A program made the translations under genes and the position numbers. Below, piece after piece: positions 1 to 7,476 of a stretch of DNA of 64,000 nucleotides. Positions within the stretch are counted from its first letter, which is position 1. Each line of letters begins with the position of its first letter. The notes under the pieces were generated by a model. It made no database searches. It saw nothing but the letters and a program-made list of their open reading frames with translations, and was not told where the DNA came from. Origin of the DNA: DATCLS01 sp036563805. Lineage in GTDB: Bacteria; Actinomycetota; Acidimicrobiia; Acidimicrobiales; VFJN01. Location of the stretch: the NCBI GenBank assembly GCA_036563805.1, contig DATCLS010000094.1:1-64000 (forward strand), written 5' to 3'.

Positions 1-149
1 ACCTCGTGTTCGGCTCGCACTCCCAGCTGCGGGCCATCGCCGAGGTCTACGCCCAGGACGACAGCACGGAGAAGTTCGTGCAGGACTTCGCCGCCGCCTG
101 GGCCAAGGTCATGAACCTCGACCGGTTCGACCTGCCCGGCCAGCGGTGA
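1..149 (+). CDS. katG: Catalase-peroxidase KatG, C-terminal fragment
   Basis: The window opens inside this gene; the reading frame begins at base 3 and ends with TGA at 147-149. The 48 residues visible contain the conserved KatG ending, including GSHSQLRAIAEVYAQDD and the closing FAAAWAKVMNLDRFDL. This is the last part of the C-terminal, haem-free peroxidase-like domain. In the family the protein is a bifunctional haem enzyme that removes hydrogen peroxide; catalytic residues lie outside the window and cannot be checked. A strong hairpin follows the stop codon. Confidence 0.9.
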   Translation, partial: LVFGSHSQLRAIAEVYAQDDSTEKFVQDFAAAWAKVMNLDRFDLPGQR

Positions 150-176
150 TCGGCACGGGCACCTGAGCCGGCACGG

Positions 177-212
177 GTGCCCGGCACGCCCCGCTCGCAG
201 GGGGCCGGGCAC
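177..212 (+). terminator. Terminator-like hairpin after katG
   Basis: A perfect 9-bp stem GTGCCCGGC / GCCGGGCAC (177-185 with 204-212) encloses an inner CCCC/GGGG stem (189-192 with 200-203). It lies 28 bp after the katG stop. There is no T-run, as is common for intrinsic terminators in high-GC actinobacteria. The rest of 150-332 holds no gene I can support. Confidence 0.55.
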
Positions 213-332
213 CGCCGCGCCGGCGGCGCCGTCGACGCCGCGGGGCCGAGCCCGGCCGGGCCGCTGGTACCGCCGCCCCGCGGCAGGGCCGGCGGCCCGG
301 TTGCTCGGGCGCCCGGCGGGTAGCCCCTCGGC

Positions 333-941
333 ATGCCCGACAGAGACGGCGAGCTGGCGGCGGTGGCGGTGGAGGCGGCGGCGTGCACGCGCTGCGAGCT
401 GTACCGGCGAGCCACCCAGACCGTGTTCGGCGAAGGGCCGGTGCCGGCGCCGCTCCTGCTCGTGGGCGAGCAGCCCGGCGACAAGGAGGACACGGCCGGG
501 CATCCGTTCGTGGGCCCGGCGGGCCGGGTCCTGGACGACGGCCTGGAGGCGGCGGAGATCGACCGGGAGGCCGTCTACGTCACCAAAGCGGTCAAGCACT
601 TCAAGTGGGAGCCGCGGGGCAAGCGCCGTATCCACCAGCGCCCCGACGCCCGCGAGGTGGCGGCCTGCCGGCACTGGCTGGACCGGGAGGTCGAGCTCGT
701 CGAGCCCCGGGTGCTCGTCGCCCTCGGCGCCACCGCCCTTCGCCCACTGTTCGCCGGCCGGCAGACGGTGGGCGGCCTGCGGGGCGCCCCGCACGCGTCG
801 CGCTACGGCATCCCGGCCGTCGTCACCGTCCACCCCTCGGCCATCGTCCGGCTCCGCGAGCGGGAGGAGCGGAGGGCGGCGTTCGACGCTTTCGTCCGCG
901 ACCTGCGGTTGGCGGCCGCCGCCGCCGACCCGGACAGCTGA
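333..941 (+). CDS. udgX: Uracil-DNA glycosylase UdgX
   Basis: 202 residues, the usual UdgX length. Visible landmarks are an N-terminal CTRC pair for the iron-sulfur cluster, the uracil-pocket motif GEQPGDKEDTAGHPFVGPAG (residues about 45-64), the UdgX-specific KRRIHQ loop (about residue 98) and the C-terminal VHPS motif. In characterised mycobacterial UdgX the histidine of this loop bonds covalently to the uracil site after excision, so the enzyme stays locked on the DNA. That loop separates UdgX from family 4 uracil-DNA glycosylases. The ATG at 333 places the Cys pair at the expected distance. It appears to be a single-gene unit between the katG hairpin and a convergent lipoprotein gene. Confidence 0.9.
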   Translation: MPDRDGELAAVAVEAAACTRCELYRRATQTVFGEGPVPAPLLLVGEQPGDKEDTAGHPFVGPAGRVLDDGLEAAEIDREAVYVTKAVKHFKWEPRGKRRIHQRPDAREVAACRHWLDREVELVEPRVLVALGATALRPLFAGRQTVGGLRGAPHASRYGIPAVVTVHPSAIVRLREREERRAAFDAFVRDLRLAAAAADPDS

Positions 942-983
942 CTGTCGCCACCCGGGACGGGGCTGCGTCGCGGTCTCAGGCCG

Positions 984-1694
984 TCACTCGGCCGTGAAGG
1001 TGTAGGTGTCGGTCTCGTCCTCGCCGACCTCGCCGGACTCGTTGAGGACCTCCTCGCCCCGGACCAGGGCGACCACCGTGTACTCCCCGCCGCCGCAGCC
1101 GTCGACGGTGAAGCCGTTGACCTCGACCGTGTACTCGCCGAGCGGCATCCGGCCGGTGGGCCAGAACACGTTCTCGACCGAGCCGTTCTCGCGGCAGCTC
1201 ACGTTGGAGTCGACGTCGAGTTGGCCGCCGGTGGCCGTCGGGCCCTTGTCGGCGTACCAGATCTCGGTGCCGTTGGGCTCGGTGACGTGCAGGTCGAGGT
1301 CGGCGTCGGACTCCCACCGCAGCGTGATCTGGACGTCACCGGTGCCCAGCTCGGGCTCGCGGCGGGCGCACTCCTCCCGCGTCTGGGCCGGACGGGCCCG
1401 ACCCTCGGGGTGGGCGGCGACCAGCTCGGCCCGGGCCTCCCGGTCGCTCGGCGCGTAGGCCCACACCGGGGTCTGGCCCTCGCAGATCTCGTTGTTCTCG
1501 GGGTCGTCGTCGGGCCGGGGCTCACCGGGGCTGGTCGCCTCGGTCGTCGTGGTCGACTCGCCGGGGCTGGTCGCCTCGGTCGTGGTCGTCGACCGCCGGG
1601 GCGCGGCGTCCTCGTCGCCGTCCCCGCTGCTCCCGCAGGCGGCCACGAACAGCAGGCTCAGCGCCGCCAGCGTTGTGGTGACCGTCTTGCGCAC
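984..1694 (-). CDS. Lipoprotein with DUF2135-like beta domain
   Basis: 236 residues. I place the start at GTG 1694, which has GAGGAG seven bases upstream and directly begins a lipoprotein signal (basic VRKT, hydrophobic core, VAAC lipobox, Cys about residue 20). A threonine-rich spacer follows in which the unit STTTTEATSPGE occurs twice. Residues about 118-236 resemble the DUF2135/YfaP-type beta domain, with the LRW...DADLDLHV...PNG and GGQLDVD signatures. The mature protein is probably anchored on the outer face of the membrane; ligand and function are unknown. It converges with udgX. Similar Thr-rich spacers occur in both kinases of this window. Confidence 0.75.
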   Translation of the reverse strand: MRKTVTTTLAALSLLFVAACGSSGDGDEDAAPRRSTTTTEATSPGESTTTTEATSPGEPRPDDDPENNEICEGQTPVWAYAPSDREARAELVAAHPEGRARPAQTREECARREPELGTGDVQITLRWESDADLDLHVTEPNGTEIWYADKGPTATGGQLDVDSNVSCRENGSVENVFWPTGRMPLGEYTVEVNGFTVDGCGGGEYTVVALVRGEEVLNESGEVGEDETDTYTFTAE

Positions 1695-1870
1695 GGGGAT
1701 GCCTCCTCGGATCTGGGGGCCGGCGGAACGCCGACGTCCACATCCTCCACTCTCGCCCCTGGGCGCGGGAATCGCATGGGGGTCATCCCGGATCACACCC
1801 CCAGGATCCCCCATCCGCGGACGGAATCGGCCGCGCGCCCCGACCCAACCGCCGCTCCCCCAGGATCCCC

Positions 1871-2701
1871 CTAGTGCCGGGCGGACGCCGCGGCGCGCAA
1901 CCGCTCGGCCGTGCCCTCGTCTGCCGGGAAGAACTGCTCGATCGCCAGCTCAGCCAGCGTGACGTCGAGCGCGGTGCCGAACGTGGCGATCGTGCTGAAG
2001 AAGCGGAGCTCGCCCCCGTCGACCCGCAGGCGGAGCGGCACGAAGAGCAGGTCGACGTCCTCGGGCACCGCCGCCGGCTCGCCCACGCCCGGGTAGCTGC
2101 GCAGCTCCTCGGACAGGTCGGCCAGCGCCGCGTCGCCGGCCAGCGCCGCCTGGCGCTGCAGCCGGGTGACCAGGTGGGCGCCGTACTCGGCCAGGTTGAC
2201 GATGCGGGGGGCCAGGCCCTCGGGGTGGAGGCTGACCCGGGCGGTGTTGATCGGCGGCCGCAGGAGGTGCGGCGCCACGCCCTCGGTCATGAGGGCCTGG
2301 GCGGTGGCGTTGGCGGCCACCAGGTCCCAGCGCTGGTCGACGACGACGGCCGGGTTGGGCTCGTGGCCGGCCAGCAGCCGGTCGAGGGCGGCCCGGACCG
2401 GGGCCATGGCGTCGGCTTCGAGGGGCGTCTCGGCGTACACGGGGGCGTAGCCGGCCGCCAGCAGCAGGCGGTTCCGCTCCCGCAGCGGGACGTCCAGGTG
2501 CTCGGCCAGGTGCAGGACCAGCTCGCGGCTGGGCGACGCCCGCCCGGTCTCGACGAAGCTGAGGTGGCGGGCCGAGACCTCGGCCTCCACCGCCAGGTCG
2601 AGCTGGCTGAGGCGGCGGCGACGGCGCCACTCGCGGAGCAACTCGCCCACCCGGCGGGGCGGGGCGGACGGCGCTTTGGCGGGCGCAGTGGAGACGGCCA
2701 T
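1871..2701 (-). CDS. XRE-family regulator with MmyB-like ligand-binding domain
   Basis: 276 residues. Residues about 15-75 form a helix-turn-helix of the XRE type (RRLSQLDLAVEAEVS ... HLSFVETGRASPSRE). The remaining 200 residues match the MmyB/MltR-like sensor domain: they contain NPAVVVDQRWDLVAAN, a signature of this family, where a small ligand is thought to bind in a PAS-like pocket. It is divergent from the SnoaL-like gene at 2829 with about 125 bp between them. In this family the regulator usually controls its divergent neighbour, so that gene is the likely target. The ligand is unknown. Confidence 0.85.
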   Translation of the reverse strand: MAVSTAPAKAPSAPPRRVGELLREWRRRRRLSQLDLAVEAEVSARHLSFVETGRASPSRELVLHLAEHLDVPLRERNRLLLAAGYAPVYAETPLEADAMAPVRAALDRLLAGHEPNPAVVVDQRWDLVAANATAQALMTEGVAPHLLRPPINTARVSLHPEGLAPRIVNLAEYGAHLVTRLQRQAALAGDAALADLSEELRSYPGVGEPAAVPEDVDLLFVPLRLRVDGGELRFFSTIATFGTALDVTLAELAIEQFFPADEGTAERLRAAASARH

Positions 2702-2737
2702 GGGCCGACCGTAACGGCCGGCGGCGCCGGAAACGCC

Positions 2738-2750
2738 TACCCGTCAGGTA
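2738..2750. promoter_or_regulatory. Possible operator between divergent XRE and SnoaL-like genes
   Basis: Short inverted repeat TACC-n5-GGTA in the shared 127-bp promoter region, 37 bp from the regulator start and 79 bp from the SnoaL-like start. It is a candidate binding site for the XRE regulator. Four-base arms are weak evidence on their own. Confidence 0.3.
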
Positions 2751-2828
2751 ATCGCCCGGCGTCGGCGGCGTCCCGCATCGTCGGGGCCCGACACACCGGT
2801 TCCACGACGCCGACCCCAGGAGGGTCCC

Positions 2829-3203
2829 ATGAGCGACATCACGACCGTCGTCGACAGCTACCTCGCCGCCCTCGGCGAGGGCGACGCCGAGGCCCGGGCC
2901 CGGCTCGTCGAGCGGGCCTGGACCCCGGACGGCCACTTCGTCGACCCCCTGCTCGACGTGCGGGGCCACGAGGAGATCGCCGCCATCGCCGACGCGGTGC
3001 GCGAGCACTACCCCGACCACGCGTTCCGGCGGACGAGCGCGGTCGACGTCCACCACGACCGGGCCCGCTTCACGTGGACCCTCGTCGGCCCCGACCCGGA
3101 CGCCCAGCCCGCCCTGACCGGCGTCGACGTCGCCTTGGTGGCCGACGACGGCCGCCTCCGCGAGGTCGTGGGCTTCTTCGGCGACGTGGCCGAGGCGGCC
3201 TGA
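2829..3203 (+). CDS. SnoaL-like / NTF2-fold protein
   Basis: 124 residues, the usual size for a stand-alone NTF2-like alpha+beta barrel. The order fits the fold: an N-terminal helix (VVDSYLAALGEGDAEARARL), then WTPDGHFVDPL, then the dimer strand region. The ATG has AGGAGGG seven bases upstream. The family includes polyketide cyclases, isomerases and non-catalytic binders, and no catalytic pair can be assigned with confidence. It is divergently paired with the MmyB-like regulator at 1871 and is probably its target, as expected for a small detoxification or modification enzyme. Confidence 0.75.
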   Translation: MSDITTVVDSYLAALGEGDAEARARLVERAWTPDGHFVDPLLDVRGHEEIAAIADAVREHYPDHAFRRTSAVDVHHDRARFTWTLVGPDPDAQPALTGVDVALVADDGRLREVVGFFGDVAEAA

Positions 3204-3340
3204 GTCCCCGGACGGTCCCCGCTAGCGGCGGAGCGCCGCGGGGCGGGCCCGGCCGCCCGCGGCCCGGGCACGCCCCGCACCGCGGCGACCTGACCTGCCC
3301 GCGTGTGAGGACCCGTCGGACGGGTGTAGACCGGTCGATC

Positions 3341-5428
3341 GTGACCGCTTCGCCCGCCGACGGGTCCTCCGACGCCTTCCTGCTCGCTGGGCGCTACGCC
3401 GTAGGCGAGCCGATCGGCCGTGGCCGGTCGACCGTGCACCGGGGCGAGGACACGCGGCTCCAGCGTCCGGTGGCCATGAAGGAGGTCCGCCTGGCCGAGA
3501 CCCAGGAGGGCGTCGAGCGGGCCCGGGTGCGGGCCCTGCGCGAGGCCCGGGCCGCGGCCCGGCTCGACAACCCGTCCGTCGTCACGGTCTACGACGTGGT
3601 CGAGGAGGGCGGCTCCATCTGGCTGGTGATGGAGCTGGTGAAGTCGCCCAGCCTCGCCCAGATCGTGGCCGACGGCGGGCCGCTCGACCACGGCCGGGCC
3701 GCCCGAATCGGCCTCGGCGTGCTGGGGGCGCTGGAGTCCGCCCACGCCGTCGGGATCGTCCACCGCGACGTGAAGCCCGCCAACGTCCTGGTCGCCCGCG
3801 ACGACAGGATCAAGCTGGCCGACTTCGGGGTGGCCGCCATCCACGACGAGTCGCAGGTGACGGCGACCGGCACGATCGTCGGGTCGCCGTCCTACATGGC
3901 CCCCGAGCAGGCCATGGCCGCCGAGGTCGGGCCGTACACCGACCTGTGGGCGCTCGGCGCCACGCTCTACTTCGCCGTCGAGGGGTGTCCGCCGTTCGCC
4001 GGCGACTCACCGCTGGCCACCGCGTCGGCGGTCGTCCACGGCGAGCCGCGGCGCCCGCAGAACCGGGGGCCGCTCACCCCCGTGCTCCAGCGCCTTCTGC
4101 AGAAGGACCCGGCCCGGCGCCCCGACGCCGGGCAGGTGCGGGCGATGCTGCGATCCGCCGCGGTGCGGGCCGGCGCGTCGCCGGACATCACGCTGATCGG
4201 CCGCCCGGCCTGGGGCGAGACCCGCCCGCGAGACACCCGCCAGATGGTGGTGCCCGCAGCGCCGGCCCCGGCCGCCGCCCCGGCGGAATCGCCGGAACCG
4301 CCCAAGCCGCCCTCCGGAGCGGGCGCGGCGGGCGCGGTCGGCGCCGAGCCCGACCTGCCCTCGACGGTGGCCGTGCCGCCGCCGGGCGCCGCCGACACGG
4401 CCGACGTGCCCGGCCCGCCCGCGGCGTTCGACGCGTCCGCCCCGGGCGCCGAGGCGGCGCCCGTTGGGACGTCCGCCGGCGCCGGCGACGACCCGGCCCG
4501 CCCGGCCGCCGACCCGGCCCCGGTGGCGGCGGCCAACGCCATCGGCGCGGCGGCGGCCGCGCTCGCCGCCGGCGAGGACCCGGCCGGCCCCGGAGCGGGC
4601 GCGGGCACGGGCGCGACGACCGCCCCGGACCCGGCCAGCGACGGCGCCGGCGAGCCCGCGGCGGCGATGGCGACGGCCGCCGCAGGCGCTCCGCCCGCGG
4701 CCACCCCGCCCGCGGCGGGCGAGCCCGGCGGCGCGGGGGCGGCGCCCGCCGACGGGCCCTCCGCCGCCTCCCGGACCGACCGCCCGCGGCCGCTGACCGT
4801 CCCGGTGCTGGTGGCAGCCGTGGTCGTCCTCGCCCTGGTGGCGGCCGCCGCCTGGGCGATGGGCGACGCCGACGGCGGGGGCGACGAGAGCTCGCCGACC
4901 ACGGCGCCGTCCGAGACGAGCGCCGGGGCCGGCGACGAGGGCGCGACGACCACGACGACCGAGGCCACGACCACGACCGAGTCCGAGACCGTGCCCGAGG
5001 GCTGGACCGTCTACCGGGACCCGGCCGGCGCTTATCGCATCGCCCACCCGGCCGGCTGGCAGATCCAGCCGGCGGACGGCAACCGGACCCGCATCCGCGA
5101 CCCCGAGACCGGCTCGTACCTCATGATCGACTGGATCGACCCGGCCCGCCCCGACCCGGTGGCCGACTGGCGGGCACAGGCCGGCGGGTTCGCTGCGCGC
5201 CACGAGGCCTACCAGGAGATCCGGATCGAGCCCTACCGGTACCGGGACTACGACGCGGCCATCTGGGAGTTCCGCTACCGCGACGAGGGCGTCGACCTCC
5301 ACGTCGCCAACCTCGGGTTCATCGTCGACGGCCGGGGCTACGCCCTCTACTTCCAGACCCACGAGGACCAGTGGGCCGCCAGCCAGGACATCTTCGCCGC
5401 CTTCCGGCAGGCCTTCCGGCCCAGCTGA
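3341..5428 (+). CDS. Membrane Ser/Thr protein kinase with extracellular C-terminal domain
   Basis: About 695 residues from GTG 3341; GTG 3305 in the same frame is an alternative and neither has a clear ribosome-binding site. The cytoplasmic kinase domain spans about 15-275: G-loop IGRGRSTV, lysine in VAMKE, catalytic HRDVKPAN (about 140), DFG (about 162) and GSPSYMAPEQ. A 200-residue Ala/Pro/Gly-rich linker leads to one membrane segment (about 487-508). Outside lie a TTTTTEATTTT spacer and a 145-residue domain starting PEGWTVYRDPAGAYRIAHP. That kind of domain occurs in actinobacterial surface proteins. The layout matches PknB-type receptor kinases, but with a different sensor. Confidence 0.88.
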   Translation: MTASPADGSSDAFLLAGRYAVGEPIGRGRSTVHRGEDTRLQRPVAMKEVRLAETQEGVERARVRALREARAAARLDNPSVVTVYDVVEEGGSIWLVMELVKSPSLAQIVADGGPLDHGRAARIGLGVLGALESAHAVGIVHRDVKPANVLVARDDRIKLADFGVAAIHDESQVTATGTIVGSPSYMAPEQAMAAEVGPYTDLWALGATLYFAVEGCPPFAGDSPLATASAVVHGEPRRPQNRGPLTPVLQRLLQKDPARRPDAGQVRAMLRSAAVRAGASPDITLIGRPAWGETRPRDTRQMVVPAAPAPAAAPAESPEPPKPPSGAGAAGAVGAEPDLPSTVAVPPPGAADTADVPGPPAAFDASAPGAEAAPVGTSAGAGDDPARPAADPAPVAAANAIGAAAAALAAGEDPAGPGAGAGTGATTAPDPASDGAGEPAAAMATAAAGAPPAATPPAAGEPGGAGAAPADGPSAASRTDRPRPLTVPVLVAAVVVLALVAAAAWAMGDADGGGDESSPTTAPSETSAGAGDEGATTTTTEATTTTESETVPEGWTVYRDPAGAYRIAHPAGWQIQPADGNRTRIRDPETGSYLMIDWIDPARPDPVADWRAQAGGFAARHEAYQEIRIEPYRYRDYDAAIWEFRYRDEGVDLHVANLGFIVDGRGYALYFQTHEDQWAASQDIFAAFRQAFRPS

Positions 5429-5486
5429 CCCGCCCGGCGGGGGGCGCATGACCCGCACCGCCCGGACCGGCGTCAATACTGGGGCG

Positions 5487-7301
5487 ATGCCGCTCCTCCC
5501 GCACCGGAGCCGGCGCCGGGTCCTGGCCGCCTGCGCGGCCCTGCTGCTGGCTGGCCCGGCCGCGGCCACCGCCTGCTCCTCCGAGGGTTCCTCCGACGAC
5601 GAGCCGCCCGCGTCCTCGCCGGCCGAGGAGGAGGGCGCCGACCCGCTCCGGCCCCGGGTCCGCACCCCGGCCGAGGAGACGAGCGTGCTCGAGGGCCGGA
5701 CCGCCGCCGAGCGGGCGGTGGCCGCCAGCGCCGCCCTCTACGAGCGGTCGCCCGTGGTCGTGCTGGCCGGCGAGCGCGACCAGGCCGGCCAGGCCCGGGC
5801 CGCCTCGATGGCGGTCGGCCTCGGCGCGCCCCTGCTGGTCGCCCCGCGCTCGGCGTCCGCCCCCACTGGCGACCGGGTCGCCGACGAGGTCCGGCGCCTC
5901 GACCCCGAGGCGGTGCTGACCGTCGGCGACCGGGCCGGCGCCTGGGCCGAGCGGCGGGACCTGCCGGCCGTCCCCGCCCCCGACGACGACGCCGCCCTGG
6001 CCGACGCCACCCACGGCCGCGTCGGCGAGGCCGAGGCGGTCGCCCCCGCCGGCGTTCTGGACGCCGTCACCCGCCTCCGCCGCGACGACCCGCCCTTGCT
6101 CACGGTCGAGCGCGGCACCCACCGGGGCGGCGATACGCCATCCGCCGACGGCGGGGGCGAGGACGGGGGCGACGAACCCGACGCCGACGACAACGCCGAC
6201 GCCGAGGGCGATACCGACGACGACGGCCGCGACGGCGGGGGCGCCGAGCTGCCCGAGGTGGCGCCGGCCGAGGCCCTGCGGTCGGTGCTCGTGTTGGCGG
6301 CCGACCCGGCGGCGGACGTGGCCGCCGCCGCGACCGCCCGGGCCACCGGCGCCCGGGTCGCGGTCGTGCCCGGGGCCGACCCCCGTGCCGATCGCGACCT
6401 GATCGCAGCCGTCGCCGACCGGCCGCCCGAGCGGGTGGTGGCGCTCGGCGCCGACTTCGGCCCGCCCGAGCGGCTCCGCCACCGGCTCGATGTCGTCGAG
6501 ACCGGCGTCGAGCTGCCCGGCGGCGGCCAGGTCGTGTTCCCGGGGCGCCGCATGGCCGCCCTCTACGGCCACCCGGGCACGCCCGCCATGGGCGTCCTCG
6601 GCGAGCAGCCGGTGGCGCCGGCCATCCGGCGGGCCCGGGACCTGGCCGCCCGGTACGAACCGCTGGTCGACGAGCCGGTCGTCCCGGCGTTCGAGATCAT
6701 CGCCACCGTGGCGTCGAGCGCCCCCGGGCCGGACGGCGACTACTCCGACGAGTCGGCGGTCGAGGACCTCCGTCCCTGGGTCGACGCCGCCGCCGAGGCC
6801 GGCGTGTACGTGGTGCTCGACCTTCAGCCGGGGCGCACCGACTTCCTCACCCAGGCCCGCCGGTACGAGGAGCTGCTGGTCGAGCCCCACGTGGGCCTGG
6901 CGCTCGACCCCGAGTGGCGGCTCGGGCCCGACGAGCGGCACCTCGAGCAGATCGGGTCGGTCGACGTGGCCGAGATCAACCGGGTCGCCGACTGGCTGGC
7001 CGACCTGACCCGTGATCACCGGCTGCCCCAGAAGCTGCTCATGGTCCACCAGTTCCGCACGGCGATGATCACCGGCCGGGCCGACCTGGCGACCGGCCGG
7101 GACGAGCTGGCGGTCATGATCCACGCCGACGGGTTCGGCACGCCTGGCCAGAAGTTCGCCACCTGGAACGCCCTCCAGGCCGACCCGCCCCCGGGGATCG
7201 TCTGGGGCTGGAAGAACTTCGTCGACGAGGACCAGCCGACGTTCACGCCCGCGCAGACCGTGGCGATCGAGCCGTCGCCCCTGTTCGTGTCCTACCAGTA
7301 G
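5487..7301 (+). CDS. Secreted protein with CWB2-like and TIM-barrel-like regions
   Basis: 604 residues from ATG 5487; an in-frame ATG at 5448 is possible, but 5487 places the basic RRRVLAACAALLLAG signal at the N-terminus. The AATAC near residue 30 could be a lipobox. Residues about 75-210 repeat the idea of cell-wall-binding repeat 2 (WVLAGERDQAG-like, then a PEAVLTVGD strand). An acidic Asp/Gly spacer spans about 212-252. Residues about 395-604 read like a (beta/alpha) barrel, with VYVVLDLQPGRTDFLTQ, LALDPEW and KLLMVHQF. No named enzyme can be assigned. It starts 58 bp after the kinase stop and may be co-transcribed with it. Confidence 0.7.
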   Translation: MPLLPHRSRRRVLAACAALLLAGPAAATACSSEGSSDDEPPASSPAEEEGADPLRPRVRTPAEETSVLEGRTAAERAVAASAALYERSPVVVLAGERDQAGQARAASMAVGLGAPLLVAPRSASAPTGDRVADEVRRLDPEAVLTVGDRAGAWAERRDLPAVPAPDDDAALADATHGRVGEAEAVAPAGVLDAVTRLRRDDPPLLTVERGTHRGGDTPSADGGGEDGGDEPDADDNADAEGDTDDDGRDGGGAELPEVAPAEALRSVLVLAADPAADVAAAATARATGARVAVVPGADPRADRDLIAAVADRPPERVVALGADFGPPERLRHRLDVVETGVELPGGGQVVFPGRRMAALYGHPGTPAMGVLGEQPVAPAIRRARDLAARYEPLVDEPVVPAFEIIATVASSAPGPDGDYSDESAVEDLRPWVDAAAEAGVYVVLDLQPGRTDFLTQARRYEELLVEPHVGLALDPEWRLGPDERHLEQIGSVDVAEINRVADWLADLTRDHRLPQKLLMVHQFRTAMITGRADLATGRDELAVMIHADGFGTPGQKFATWNALQADPPPGIVWGWKNFVDEDQPTFTPAQTVAIEPSPLFVSYQ

Positions 7302-7428
7302 CCACCGACGTCGGCCGGAAGCACGCGGAGAGTGGTTGCCCTGGTCGCCGCCGTCTCGGTCTCGTAATATTCGTAACGGACGGGGCAGCTGGGGCTTCAG
7401 GGATCATCAGCGGTTCAGGATTACGGCC

Positions 7429-7455
7429 GGCTGGCGGCGGACAGGCCCGCCAGCC
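7429..7455 (+). promoter_or_regulatory. 5' leader hairpin before the DUF1800 gene
   Basis: Perfect 9-bp stem GGCTGGCGG / CCGCCAGCC with a 9-nt loop, ending 21 bp before the ATG at 7477. Upstream, TAATAT at 7365-7370 could be a -10 element, and TTCAGG occurs twice 19 bp apart (7396 and 7415), which could be a regulator site. I cannot match the leader to a known riboswitch. Confidence 0.35.
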
Positions 7456-7476
7456 GACAGCACTGGGGGATCCTGC

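Noticed and set aside
1874..3340. Open frame that would extend the first kinase by almost 490 codons
   Set aside because: It runs antisense through the XRE gene and across the SnoaL-like gene; the kinase homology starts only after 3341. It is open because of GC-rich codon bias.
3946..5451. Plus-strand alternative frame of about 500 codons inside the kinase
   Set aside because: Extremely Arg/Pro-rich product in a shifted frame; the kinase frame has clear motifs.
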